A stretch of DNA of 64,000 nt from Gemmatimonas sp. (GCF_031426495.1 NZ_JANPLK010000072.1:62001-126000); one strand, 5' to 3'; counted from the stretch's first letter, positions 30,297 to 39,490 are shown. Notes: generated from the letters alone by a model not told the origin. Program-made: numbers and translations.

Positions 30297-30938
30297 ATGA
30301 TCATTGTCCTGCTTGGACCGCCGGGTGCGGGCAAGGGGACTCAAGGCGAGCGGCTTGCCGCTCGCCTTGACGTTCCTAAGATCGCCACCGGCGATGTACT
30401 CCGCGCCGCGGTACGTGACGGCACTCCGCTCGGGCTCGAAGCGAAGGCTGCCATGGATCGCGGCGATCTGGTCCCCGATGAAGTGATCATGGGGATCATG
30501 AAGGAAGCACTGGCGTCCCCAACGGCAGCCAAGGGAGCGATCCTCGACGGCGTGGTACGTACCACGCCGCAGGCTGATGGTGTCGCCGCCATGCTTTCGG
30601 ATCTCGGCCGAAAGGTCGATGCGGTGTTGCTGTTCGATATCGCGGAAGACGAATTAGTGCGCCGCCTGAGCGGACGGACCACCTGCGACGTGTGTCAGCG
30701 ACCGTTTTTCGGGCGCGAGCCCGGTGAAACGTGCGAAGCGGACGGAAAGGTCGGTACACTCGTACGCCGCAAGGATGACGAGCCGGACGCGGTGCGGAAG
30801 CGGCTGCAGGTTTATCGCGATCAGACCTCTCCGGTAATCAACTGGTACGAGGAGCATGGCCCCCGGGTCGTGCGCATCGACGCCATCGGATCACTCGAGG
30901 AAGTCGAGGCTCGCGCCCTGCACGTGCTCGAGTACTAA
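30297..30938 (+). CDS. adk: Adenylate kinase, zinc-lid type
   Basis: 213 residues. Interconverts ATP + AMP and 2 ADP. P-loop GPPGAGKGTQ at residues 7-16. The usual DGFPRT AMP-site motif reads DGVVRT. The lid carries CDVC and a later CEAD, a Cys3-Asp zinc site as in Gram-positive-type enzymes. Stop overlaps the map start (TAATG). Confidence 0.95.
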   Translation: MIIVLLGPPGAGKGTQGERLAARLDVPKIATGDVLRAAVRDGTPLGLEAKAAMDRGDLVPDEVIMGIMKEALASPTAAKGAILDGVVRTTPQADGVAAMLSDLGRKVDAVLLFDIAEDELVRRLSGRTTCDVCQRPFFGREPGETCEADGKVGTLVRRKDDEPDAVRKRLQVYRDQTSPVINWYEEHGPRVVRIDAIGSLEEVEARALHVLEY

Positions 30939-31720
30939 TGGCGATCGGCGGATCGGCTCCTGCCACGTTGCTCAAGTCACCGCGCGAGATCGAGATCATG
31001 GCGCGGGGTGGCGCGCTGCTGTACGCCACGCTGCAGCACATGAAAGCCCACGTTCGACCCGGCATCAGCACGGGTGAGTTGGACACGCTGTGCGAGGCGT
31101 TCATCCGCTCGCACGCCGGTGCCGAGCCGGCCTTTAAGGGACTCTACGGATTCCCGGGCAGTGCCTGCATCTCGATCAACGAGGAAATCGTGCACGGCAT
31201 CCCGTCGCGAAAGCGCGTGCTGACCGATGGCGACATCGTGAAGCTCGATTTCGGCGTCAAGCTCGACGGCATGTATACCGACTCCGCCATTACGGTGCCG
31301 GTCGGGGCCATCGACGAGCAGACACAGCGCCTGCTGGACGTCACCAAGCGGTCGCTCGATGCCGGCATCGCGGCGGCCACGCCCGAGAACCACGTGGGCG
31401 ACATTGGTGCCGCGGTGCAGGCGGTAGTGGAGGCGGCCGGATTCTCCGTGGTGCGTGAACTCGTGGGGCATGGGGTCGGGTTCTCGCCGCACGAAGAGTT
31501 GCAGATCCCGAACTACGGCAAGCCGAAGCGCGGAAAAAAGCTCAGCGTGGGGCTCACGATCGCCATCGAGCCGATGGTCAACGTGGGAACGGCCAAGACC
31601 AAAACGCTCAGCGATAAGTGGACGGTGGTGACGGCCGACGCCAAGCGCTCGGCGCACTTCGAACACACCGTGGCGATCACCGAGCACGGGCCGCGCATTC
31701 TGACGCAGCCGCTCGGCTAG
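30938..31720 (+). CDS. map: Methionine aminopeptidase, type I
   Basis: 260 residues. Removes the initiator Met from new proteins. Metal ligands are visible in KLDFGVKLDGMYTDSA (two Asp), GHGVGFSPHE (His), AIEPM (Glu) and the final Glu in HFEHTVAITEHG (the HTVAIT block); the substrate His lies in EEIVHGIP. Last gene of the cluster: instead of infA the next gene is convergent, its stop codon directly adjacent. Confidence 0.96.
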   Translation: MAIGGSAPATLLKSPREIEIMARGGALLYATLQHMKAHVRPGISTGELDTLCEAFIRSHAGAEPAFKGLYGFPGSACISINEEIVHGIPSRKRVLTDGDIVKLDFGVKLDGMYTDSAITVPVGAIDEQTQRLLDVTKRSLDAGIAAATPENHVGDIGAAVQAVVEAAGFSVVRELVGHGVGFSPHEELQIPNYGKPKRGKKLSVGLTIAIEPMVNVGTAKTKTLSDKWTVVTADAKRSAHFEHTVAITEHGPRILTQPLG

Positions 31721-32116
31721 CTATCGCTTTCTGGCCAGCGGAACCGTGAGTGTCTTGTCGGAACCGCAGTCGATGATCGCCGTCCGCTCCGCGTTGTCGT
31801 AGCCGGGTAGCGAGATGGAAAGCCGGTAGCTGCCCGGACGTAGTTCGAAGGTGGTGCCGAGGATGGCATTCACCCGTACCGTGGAGCGCTCGGTTTCGCT
31901 TTCGAGGCGAACGAGCGCTTCTGTCGTTTCTGACACGGCGGGCTGCAGCGATAGCATGAGCCGGAGTTTGCCCACGCCATTGACGGTGGCACAGGCCGAC
32001 GCGGTGGGCGACGACGCCGTGGCGGAGGCGCCCGCCGGTGTTCGAGGCTTCACATGTGCACATGCGGCGACGGACAGCACCGCCCCCACCAGCACAGCAA
32101 ACCGCCACGTGGTCAT
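31721..32116 (-). CDS. Small lipoprotein with PEGA-like beta domain
   Basis: 131 residues. Lipobox LSVAAC at residues 14-19, then an Ala/Ser/Thr linker and a beta domain whose ending (ELRPGSYRLSISLPGYDNAE) has the PEGA/carboxypeptidase-regulatory look common in surface proteins. Start overlaps the ftcD stop (ATGA), so it is co-translated with that gene. Function unknown. Confidence 0.72.
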   Translation of the reverse strand: MTTWRFAVLVGAVLSVAACAHVKPRTPAGASATASSPTASACATVNGVGKLRLMLSLQPAVSETTEALVRLESETERSTVRVNAILGTTFELRPGSYRLSISLPGYDNAERTAIIDCGSDKTLTVPLARKR

Positions 32117-33642
32117 ACTGGTACCATGGCGCGCTCGGCTGCGGCTTCCGCCACGCGCGCGTGTACCGAGGCCGCATCGAGACAGGCGCGGGCCTCGGAG
32201 GCGAGCTGCGCACCCGTTGGCGTACCTTGCTCATCCAACGACGCCACGTTGATGCGCACGTTGAGCACCGCGCCCTTGCACGCCGCTTCAGCCATCAGCG
32301 CCGCAACGCAGGCATCGGTCACGGCGTTGCTGTTCCCCAACTCCGCGACGGTGGCCGCGATGGACGCGACCCTCACGGCGAGATGCGCTGTTTCAAGCGG
32401 CACGCGCGACGCGAACACCAGCGCGTCGCGGATCGCGTCGGCGCGCGCCACGGTGTGCTCCGGTTCCTTCGACATCGTGTACGCCGTGCGCACGCGCTCG
32501 TACGCATCGGCATCGCGCTGCACCAGCTCCGAGAGTTGGCGGCGCAGCGTGTAGGCGTCGATGGTCAGCTGCTTCATCTGGTCTTCGACGGCGGCGTACT
32601 TCTTCTTGCCGATCGTGAGGCCAGCCACCATTTGCGCAAGCGCCGCACCCAGGGCGCCGACATGCGCGGCCACACTCCCGCCCCCCGGCGTGGGCGACGC
32701 GTCGGCGATGCGCGCCATGAAGGTCTCAACCGACTCGCCGCCAGCGATGACCTCGCGCACTTTCGTTTCCAGCAGCATGGCCTTGGAGAAGCCGCGCAGC
32801 TGCACGTGTCGCGCGCCCGCTTCGAGCAGTACGCGCTCGGGAACCAGACCGACAATCTCGCTCCACGTTGGCGAGACGCCGTGCGCGGCCGCTTCGGTCT
32901 TCACGATCTCGAACACGCGATGCAGCGGCGTCTTCTCGGTGTCGACCAGATTCATCGAGACCTGCGCCTGCCCGTCGACCTCCATGCCGAGGCCCTTCAC
33001 ATAGCGCAGGCCGCCCGACGACCCGCGGATCGCCTTCGCGACTTCCTTGGCCACGGGAAGATTCTTTGCGTCGCCGAGATAGACGTTGTAGGCCACCAGA
33101 AAGGGACGGGCGCCGATTGCCGTGGCGCCGGCCGTTGGATGGAGTTCGTTCGGCCCGAAGTCGGGCGTTCGCGCGGGATTGGTGCGGATGTCCTCACGCA
33201 GCCCTTCGAATTCACCGCGACGCACATCGGCGAGATTCTCGCGAGCAGGCGTACTCGCCGCGCGTTCGTACAGATAGACCGGAATGCCCAACTCTGTCGC
33301 CGCGCGTGCCCCGAGCTCTCGGGCGAGGGCGACGCAGTGCTCCATGGTCGTGCCTTCGAGCGGAATGAACGGCACGACGTCGGTGGCCCCGATGCGCGGA
33401 TGCTCGCCCTGATGCGCGGTGAGATCGATGCGCTCCTTCGCGACCCGCATCGCGGCGAAGGCTGCCGGGACGGCTGCCTCGAGCGATGCGATGAAGGTGA
33501 TCACCGTGCGGTGATGCGACGGATCGCTGGACACGTCGAGCACGTGTGCGCCGGGGGTGCCCGCGATGGCGTCGCGAATAGCGGCGATCACCGCGGGGTC
33601 GCGACCTTCAGAGAAGTTGGGAACGCATTCGACGAGAGACAC
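32113..33642 (-). CDS. ftcD: Glutamate formiminotransferase / formiminotetrahydrofolate cyclodeaminase fusion
   Basis: 509 residues in two domains. Residues 1-300: formiminotransferase (MSLVECVPNFSEGRD, and the folate-site HRTVITF, HQGEHPRIGATDVVPFIPL-type segment). Residues 310-505: cyclodeaminase (SPTPGGGSVAAHVGALGAALAQM). The fused protein moves the formimino group of formiminoglutamate to tetrahydrofolate and releases ammonia, the last step of histidine breakdown by that route. No other hut gene is in the window. Lies between the phosphatase gene (2-nt gap) and the lipoprotein gene. Confidence 0.93.
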   Translation of the reverse strand: MSLVECVPNFSEGRDPAVIAAIRDAIAGTPGAHVLDVSSDPSHHRTVITFIASLEAAVPAAFAAMRVAKERIDLTAHQGEHPRIGATDVVPFIPLEGTTMEHCVALARELGARAATELGIPVYLYERAASTPARENLADVRRGEFEGLREDIRTNPARTPDFGPNELHPTAGATAIGARPFLVAYNVYLGDAKNLPVAKEVAKAIRGSSGGLRYVKGLGMEVDGQAQVSMNLVDTEKTPLHRVFEIVKTEAAAHGVSPTWSEIVGLVPERVLLEAGARHVQLRGFSKAMLLETKVREVIAGGESVETFMARIADASPTPGGGSVAAHVGALGAALAQMVAGLTIGKKKYAAVEDQMKQLTIDAYTLRRQLSELVQRDADAYERVRTAYTMSKEPEHTVARADAIRDALVFASRVPLETAHLAVRVASIAATVAELGNSNAVTDACVAALMAEAACKGAVLNVRINVASLDEQGTPTGAQLASEARACLDAASVHARVAEAAAERAMVPV

Positions 33643-33644
33643 GA

Positions 33645-34487
33645 TCAGGTGGGGTCGGGGGCGGAAACGGCGGTGGTGCCTTCACCTTCGTTGAGCATGC
33701 CAAGGAACCAGTCGTGAAGAATACCGTTGCTGGCCACGATTGGCCCACCCGTGAGCGGCGCGTGGCGTCCCTCGAGGTCGGTGACGCGGCCTCCGGCTTC
33801 GCGCACCAGCAGGACGCCGGCCGCCAGGTCCCACGGGTTCAGAAAGAGCTCCCAGAATCCATCGAAGCGTCCGCGGGCCACATCGGAGAGGTCGAGCGCC
33901 GCCGAGCCGGCGCGGCGCACCCCGGAGATGATCGGCATGAGGCGCCGCAGCTGACGCAGGTAGAGGTCGGCCTGCGAGACATCCTTGAACGGGATGCCGG
34001 TGCCGATGAGGGCGCGGGCAGGCGTCACTGTCGTAGACACCCTCAATCGACGGCTATCCAGGAAGGCCCCGTCTCCGGCGGTTGCATGCAGGACGCCACC
34101 GCGAGCCACATCGTGCACGATACCGGCCTGCGGCGCCCCATCGAGCGCGATGCAAATCGAGACGCCGTAATTCGGGAAGCCGTGCAGGAAGTTCGTGGTG
34201 CCATCGAGGGGATCGACGATTGCGACCAGTCCCTCATCGGGGCGCGCGTCGGCGCTTAACTCTTCGCCCACGATCCGGATGCCGGGAATACGCGCCGTGA
34301 GCATGTCGCGAATGCGCTCCTCGGCCCCGACATCGACCCGGCTCACGAAGTCCGTTGCGCTCTTTTCCTCCCAGGCCAAGGTGCGGTGCGACATCGCCTC
34401 GTGCGTGATGAAGCGCGCGGCCGTGTCGGCGGCGGCGATGGCGGCGTCGCGCCATTCCTGGCGCTTCGGGTGTGCGGAGGAGGTCAT
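33645..34487 (-). CDS. Inositol monophosphatase family protein
   Basis: 280 residues from the ATG at 34487 (frame open to 34544). Mg-dependent phosphatase fold: metal site in GEEL, DPLDGTTNFLHG with the catalytic Asp residues, and NPWDLAAG with the last metal Asp and substrate site. SuhB-like or histidinol-phosphatase-like specificity cannot be told from sequence. First gene of the minus-strand unit with ftcD; diverges from trpS across a 50-nt gap that must hold both promoters. Confidence 0.9.
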   Translation of the reverse strand: MTSSAHPKRQEWRDAAIAAADTAARFITHEAMSHRTLAWEEKSATDFVSRVDVGAEERIRDMLTARIPGIRIVGEELSADARPDEGLVAIVDPLDGTTNFLHGFPNYGVSICIALDGAPQAGIVHDVARGGVLHATAGDGAFLDSRRLRVSTTVTPARALIGTGIPFKDVSQADLYLRQLRRLMPIISGVRRAGSAALDLSDVARGRFDGFWELFLNPWDLAAGVLLVREAGGRVTDLEGRHAPLTGGPIVASNGILHDWFLGMLNEGEGTTAVSAPDPT

Positions 34488-34537
34488 TCGGCGCGAGGTG
34501 CGTTGCTGGAGAAAATCACGGTGGGTACGTTTGAAGG

Positions 34538-35545
34538 ATGGCACGCATCTTCAGCGGCATCCAGCCTTCGGGCGAACTCCACATCGGCAATTATCTCGGT
34601 GCCGTCAAGAATTGGGTCCAACTACAGGAGACCCATCCTGGCGCGCTGTTCTGTGTCGTCGATTATCACGCTATCACCGGCGCCTACGATCCGGCCGTGC
34701 TGCGCGCGCGGCGCTGGGGTATGGCGAAGTCGCTGCTGGCGGCCGGCATCGATCCTGCCAAGGCGGCGCTGTTCATGCAGAGCGACGTGCCAGAGCACAC
34801 CGAGCTCTCGTGGATCTTCACGACGCTGACGCCGCTGGGCGATCTCGAGAGGCAGACGCAGTTCAAGGACAAGTCGTCGAAGGTGGAGAGTATTCCTGCC
34901 GGCTTGCTCATGTATCCCGTGCTGCAGAGTGCGGACATCCTGCTGTATCGCGCCGATTCCGTGCCCGTCGGTGAAGATCAGATCCAGCATCTCGAGCTGG
35001 CGCGTGATACCGCGCGGAAGTGGAATGCGAAGTTCGGGCAGGAGTACTTTCCCGAGCCGAAGCCGCTGCTCACGCCGACGCGCCGTATCATGGGGCTCGA
35101 CGGGCAGTCGAAGATGTCGAAGTCGCTGGGCAACACGATCGGCCTGATGGAAACCGACGATGAGATCTGGGCGAAGCTGCGTCCGGCGATGACCGATCCG
35201 CAGCGCGTGCGCAAAACCGATGTCGGGCGCCCGGAAGTGTGCAACATCTTCCAGCTGCACAAGGCGTTCAGCAGTGCGGAGACGGTGGCGCAGGTCGATG
35301 TGCAGTGCCGCACCGCCGGATGGGGGTGCATGGATTGCAAGAAGGTGTTGCAGGAAGGCATGGTGCAGGAGCTCACGCCGATCCGTCGTCGTGCCGAAGC
35401 GCTGGACGCCGAGCCGCAGCGCGTGCTCGATGCGATGGCCGCTGGCGCCGAGACGGCGCGCGGCATCGCGCGCGAAACCATGCGCGAGGTGCGCGGCTAC
35501 ATGGGCCTTGACGCGGTCACGATTCCCGCCGCCGCCACCTCGTGA
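34538..35545 (+). CDS. trpS: Tryptophanyl-tRNA synthetase
   Basis: 335 residues, class I synthetase. HIGH motif as GELHIGNYLG near residue 12; KMSKSLGN near residue 193. Full length for the bacterial enzyme. GAAGG abuts the ATG, too close for a normal ribosome binding site, so initiation may be leaderless-like or the start slightly different. Stop overlaps the next gene (GTGA). Confidence 0.96.
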   Translation: MARIFSGIQPSGELHIGNYLGAVKNWVQLQETHPGALFCVVDYHAITGAYDPAVLRARRWGMAKSLLAAGIDPAKAALFMQSDVPEHTELSWIFTTLTPLGDLERQTQFKDKSSKVESIPAGLLMYPVLQSADILLYRADSVPVGEDQIQHLELARDTARKWNAKFGQEYFPEPKPLLTPTRRIMGLDGQSKMSKSLGNTIGLMETDDEIWAKLRPAMTDPQRVRKTDVGRPEVCNIFQLHKAFSSAETVAQVDVQCRTAGWGCMDCKKVLQEGMVQELTPIRRRAEALDAEPQRVLDAMAAGAETARGIARETMREVRGYMGLDAVTIPAAATS

Positions 35546-36600
35546 CAGGGCACGCCGGCCACCGCCGGTTGGTGGTGGACCTGCAGAGTACGTCGCCGCA
35601 TATGCGGGTGCCGCAGTGGGCGGCCGAACGCGTCACGGCGGCGGCGCCGGCTGGGTGGGAGGTGGTGCACATCGCCTCGCCGTCGAAGTCGATCGGCAGC
35701 GGCAGCAATATGGCCAGCGTCGAGACACTGGCGGCGACCGCGAAGGCCGAGGGTTACTTCGGCTACGGTGTGCCCTCGGGGTTGCTGCAATCCGCCCCGC
35801 AGCTGCGCTGGGTGCATAGCGCCGCGGCGGGCGTCGGCGCGTCGGTCACGCCGGAGCTGCGCGCCAGTGGCGTCGTCTTTACGAACAGCGCGGGCGTGTA
35901 CGGCGAGCCCATGGCGGATACCGTGCTGGCGGGGGTGCTGCATTTCGTGCGCGGCCTGGACTTCGCGGTACGGCAACAAGCCGCGTCCACGTGGAATCAG
36001 TTGCCGTTCATTCACCGCGTCGGCGGCGACCGCGCCGACGTGCGTGAGCTGGCGGAGTTACGCGTGTTGATCGTGGGGGCGGGCGGCATCGGCACGGCGG
36101 TGGCCCGTCGGTTTTCGGCGTTGGGGTGCCGCTGCGTGGGGATCCGGCGCCGGCCTGAACTCGGCGCGCCGGAGGGCTTTTCGCGGATCGTGGGACCGAA
36201 TGCGCTCGACACGGAGCTGCCGACCGCCGATGTCCTGGTGCTGGCGGCGCCCCTGACCGGCGGGAGCGCGGCCTTGTTGGACGCCCGTCGGCTCGCGTTG
36301 CTCCCCGCCGGGGCAATCGTCGTCAACGTAGCGCGGGGCGCGCTGGTTGCCGACGAGGCGCTGCTGGATGCGTTGAACCGGAATCATGTTCGTGGCGCGG
36401 TGTTGGATGTGTTCAACACGGAGCCGCTACCGGTCGACAATCCTTACTGGCAGCATCCGCAGGTGCTGGTGACCCCTCATGTGTCGGGCGTCTCGCCGCA
36501 ACATTGGCGGCGGGTGCTCGAGCTGTTCGAAGACAACTGGCGGCGTTGGCAGGCGGGCACACCGCTGCGCAACGTCGTGGACCTCGATGCGGGCTATTGA
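35542..36600 (+). CDS. D-2-hydroxyacid dehydrogenase family protein
   Basis: 352 residues, NAD(P)-dependent. Rossmann motif VGAGGIGTAVARRF near residue 174; substrate Arg in NVARGALV; catalytic Glu in NTEPLP and His in TPHVSG. The N-terminal substrate domain is divergent and no substrate can be assigned. GTG start inside the trpS stop suggests coupling to trpS, an unusual partner. Confidence 0.88.
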   Translation: MTGHAGHRRLVVDLQSTSPHMRVPQWAAERVTAAAPAGWEVVHIASPSKSIGSGSNMASVETLAATAKAEGYFGYGVPSGLLQSAPQLRWVHSAAAGVGASVTPELRASGVVFTNSAGVYGEPMADTVLAGVLHFVRGLDFAVRQQAASTWNQLPFIHRVGGDRADVRELAELRVLIVGAGGIGTAVARRFSALGCRCVGIRRRPELGAPEGFSRIVGPNALDTELPTADVLVLAAPLTGGSAALLDARRLALLPAGAIVVNVARGALVADEALLDALNRNHVRGAVLDVFNTEPLPVDNPYWQHPQVLVTPHVSGVSPQHWRRVLELFEDNWRRWQAGTPLRNVVDLDAGY

Positions 36601-36642
36601 TCGGGGGCCGCACACTTTCCGACGGATTTCAACGCAGGCATC

Positions 36643-37953
36643 GTGGCGATCGAGCGAATCATCAAGGCGGCAGTCGAACGCGGTGCGTCCGACGTGCACA
36701 TCAAGGCGGGGGACGTGGTGCGTGCGCGCATCGACGGCCGCCTCGTGGTGCTGACGAAGCAGGCGCTCACCGCCGAGCAGACGCGCGCGATTGCGTTGCA
36801 TTTCATGATGTCGGATGCCGAACGCGCCACGATCGATACGCTGAAGGACCATGACTGCTCGTGGCATTCGCCGGGCGTCGGACGGTTCCGTGTGAACATC
36901 ATGCGGCAGCGGGCCGCGCATTCCATCGTGATGCGCGTGATCCCCGAGGACGTGCCGACGTTTCAGTCGCTCAGGCTCCCGCCGGTACTCGACCGGATCG
37001 CGCACACCGAGCGCGGCATGGTACTGGTGACCGGCGTGACCGGTTCCGGCAAATCGAGCACGATGGCCGCGTTGGTCAATGCGATCAATGCGTCATACGA
37101 GAAACACATTCTCACGCTCGAAAATCCGATCGAGTTCATCCACGCCGACCTGAGAAGCTCGGTCACGCAGCGTGAAGTGGGCATCGATACCGAGAGTTTC
37201 CGCATGGGACTGCGGGCGGCACTGCGCCAGGATCCCGATGTGATCCTGATCGGTGAAATGCGCGACCCGGAAACGATCGATACCGCGATGAAGGCGGCCG
37301 AGACCGGTCACCTGCTGATCTCGACGCTGCACACGCCCGATGCGCAGAGCACGATCATGCGTATCGTGGCGATGTTCCCGCCCGATGAGCAGACGGTGGT
37401 GCGCATGCGTCTCGCCGAATCGTTGCATGCGGTGGTGTCGCAGCGTCTGCTGCCCCGCGCGAACGGTCAGGGACGCGTCTTGGCCTGTGAGGTGATGATC
37501 GTGACGTCGACGATCCGCGATCTGATCGCCGAAGGCAACATCGTCGAGATCCGCGACTACATCGCCGATGGCGCGCAGTACGGCATGCGCACGTTCGATC
37601 AGCATCTCACGGAGCTGGTGAACGGCAACGAAGTGACGTTCGAGGTGGCGAAGGCGGCGGCGACCAACCCGGCCGACTTCGAACTGAGTTTCCGCATGGG
37701 CAAGAATCGGCAGTCACCTCCCTCGGGCGTGCGTGGGATTGCGTCGCGGCCTACCGGGAGCACGAAGTCGGTGACGCAGGGCGTGGGGACGATCGCCACG
37801 CCAAGTGGTCTCGGGGTGAATCCGCTGGGCACCGGTCCGACGATGCCGCCGATCGCGACGAGTCCGAGTGGTCATTCGGCGGTATCGAGTCCGAATCCGC
37901 TCGGGAACGACGCCGTGTTCGGCAGCGGTTTCGAGAGTCTCTTCGGGAGCTGA
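36643..37953 (+). CDS. pilT: PilT/PilU-type pilus retraction ATPase
   Basis: 436 residues. Hexameric ATPase that pulls back type IV pili in other bacteria. Walker A GVTGSGKSST (about residue 130), Asp box, Walker B PDVILIGEMRD (about 203), His box GHLLISTLHT (about 225). GTG start. The last 85 residues are a Ser/Pro/Gly-rich tail ending FGSGFESLFGS, absent from standard PilT. No other pilus gene is in the window, so partners lie elsewhere. Confidence 0.88.
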   Translation: MAIERIIKAAVERGASDVHIKAGDVVRARIDGRLVVLTKQALTAEQTRAIALHFMMSDAERATIDTLKDHDCSWHSPGVGRFRVNIMRQRAAHSIVMRVIPEDVPTFQSLRLPPVLDRIAHTERGMVLVTGVTGSGKSSTMAALVNAINASYEKHILTLENPIEFIHADLRSSVTQREVGIDTESFRMGLRAALRQDPDVILIGEMRDPETIDTAMKAAETGHLLISTLHTPDAQSTIMRIVAMFPPDEQTVVRMRLAESLHAVVSQRLLPRANGQGRVLACEVMIVTSTIRDLIAEGNIVEIRDYIADGAQYGMRTFDQHLTELVNGNEVTFEVAKAAATNPADFELSFRMGKNRQSPPSGVRGIASRPTGSTKSVTQGVGTIATPSGLGVNPLGTGPTMPPIATSPSGHSAVSSPNPLGNDAVFGSGFESLFGS

Positions 37954-38002
37954 TCCCGCACGCCGGGAAACGGGAGCGCGGGCACCGGATTAGATTTTCC
38001 GA

Positions 38003-38902
38003 ATGCCGAACACTCCCCTTGGTGGGCTCATGGTGCCCGCCGCGTCCTGCTTTACCGCGACCGGTGATCTCGACCGCGCCGCGTTCCAATCGAACATCGA
38101 TGCGTATGTCGGCCATGGCGTCGATGGCGTGCTCATCGCCGGTTCGAGCGGCGAATCCGCCCTCCTGGATGACGACGATCGTCGCCAGTTGCTCGTGTGG
38201 GCGCGCGAGCGTCTGTCCGACGACAAGTGGCTGTTGGCCGGTGTCGGCAGCGAGAGCACGCGACAGACGATTTCGCGCACGCACGACGCGAAGGCCGCCG
38301 GCGCTTCGGCGGCGCTGGTGATCTCACCGCACTACTTTCTGAAGCGGATGACGGAGCCGGCGTTGCTGGCGCATTTCCGTGCGGTCGCCGACGCGAGTCC
38401 GTTGCCGGTGCTGCTGTACAACATGCCGGCGTATGCGCATCTGGTGCTGAGTCCGGCGTTCGTCCATGAGATGGCCCAGCACGAGAACGTGATCGGCATG
38501 AAGGACAGCGCGGGCAATATTCCGGTCTTCACGCAGTATCTCGAATCGCAGGGACCGAATTTCCGCGTGCTGACCGGCAGCGGCGCCACGGTGGTCCCCG
38601 CGTTGGCGGCGGGTGCATCGGGGGCGATTCTGGCGATCGCGCTGTACGCCGGTCCGCTGGTCCGTGAGATGGTCAATGCCTTCCGCGCGGGTGATGTGGA
38701 CGGCGCGACGGCGCTGCAGGCGCGTCTGGCGCCGCTGGCGACGGACATTGCCGGTGCGATGGGCCCGGCCGGTATCAAGGCGGCACTGGATCTGGTGGGA
38801 CTGCATGGCGGACCGCCGCGCAGTCCGCTGCTGGCCGCGAACGCCGACGAAGTCGCCATCGTGCGGGCGCGTCTCGAAACAGCGGGGCTGCTGTCAGCGT
38901 AG
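38003..38902 (+). CDS. DHDPS/NAL-superfamily aldolase or lyase
   Basis: 299 residues, TIM barrel. Schiff-base Lys in GMKDSAGN (about residue 168), catalytic Tyr in YNMP (about 140), GSSGESALL loop. The Arg that true dihydrodipicolinate synthases have after YNVPSR is missing (YNMPAYAHL), so it is probably a 2-keto-acid aldolase (KDG- or HOGA-like) and not DapA. A different DapA would be needed for lysine. Followed by the DUF456 gene 7 nt later. Confidence 0.85.
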   Translation: MPNTPLGGLMVPAASCFTATGDLDRAAFQSNIDAYVGHGVDGVLIAGSSGESALLDDDDRRQLLVWARERLSDDKWLLAGVGSESTRQTISRTHDAKAAGASAALVISPHYFLKRMTEPALLAHFRAVADASPLPVLLYNMPAYAHLVLSPAFVHEMAQHENVIGMKDSAGNIPVFTQYLESQGPNFRVLTGSGATVVPALAAGASGAILAIALYAGPLVREMVNAFRAGDVDGATALQARLAPLATDIAGAMGPAGIKAALDLVGLHGGPPRSPLLAANADEVAIVRARLETAGLLSA

Positions 38903-38909
38903 GTCGGCT

Positions 38910-39413
38910 ATGCTTTCGCTGATACTCCTTGGCGCGGCCCTCGCGGGTGGTGTGATCCTGATTCCGTTCGGATTGCCCGGCTTATGGGTGATGCTGGGCG
39001 CGGCACTCCTGCACTGGGTGCTGGTGCCGCTGGGCGGCATCGGCGTGTGGACGATGGCCGGTGCGGGTGCTCTGGTCGTGGCGGCGGAGGTGCTCGAGTT
39101 CACCATATCGGCCCGCTACACCCGGAAGTACGGCGGCTCGCGCCGGGCCTCGTGGGGAGCGGTCATCGGCGGCCTGGTGGGGGCCCTGGTGGGCATTCCG
39201 GTGCCCGTGGTGGGTTCGCTCATTGGCGCATTCGCCGGCGCCTTCCTGGGGGCACTGGTGGCCGAGCTCTCAGTGGCGCGCGCGGCGCGCGGCGCGCCGG
39301 TACGGGTGGCCACGGGGGCGTTGGTGGGTCGAGTGGTCGCTGCGGCCGCGAAAGTGGGAATCGGCGTCGTGGTTGCCGTCTGGGTCATGGCGGCAGCGGT
39401 GGTCGGAAACTAG
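38910..39413 (+). CDS. DUF456 membrane protein
   Basis: 167 residues from the ATG at 38910, almost entirely hydrophobic: spans at about 1-25, 30-55, 85-115 and 140-165, with Gly-rich GGLVGALVGIPVPVVGS. Fits DUF456, a bacterial inner-membrane family of unknown function. Ends at a strong terminator, so this closes the transcription unit of the aldolase. Confidence 0.85.
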   Translation: MLSLILLGAALAGGVILIPFGLPGLWVMLGAALLHWVLVPLGGIGVWTMAGAGALVVAAEVLEFTISARYTRKYGGSRRASWGAVIGGLVGALVGIPVPVVGSLIGAFAGAFLGALVAELSVARAARGAPVRVATGALVGRVVAAAAKVGIGVVVAVWVMAAAVVGN

Positions 39414-39421
39414 ATTCCCTC

Positions 39422-39454
39422 AACGCCTCGCGGGTTGTCCGCGGGGCGTTTTTT
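39422..39454 (+). terminator. Intrinsic terminator before purA
   Basis: 12-bp stem with one G-T pair (39422-39433/39439-39450), GTTGT loop, then six T. The clearest rho-independent terminator in the window. Confidence 0.92.
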
Positions 39455-39490
39455 GTGCGCGGCCCCGAGCCGCCGGAGCCAGGGATTCGC

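Noticed and set aside
32038..33717. 559-residue frame antisense to ftcD
   Set aside because: FtcD on the other strand has clear family motifs; this frame has none.
38984..39490. 600-residue frame joining DUF456 region to PurA
   Set aside because: The PurA part begins at the ATG at 39491 after a strong terminator; the upstream part is a shifted frame of DUF456.
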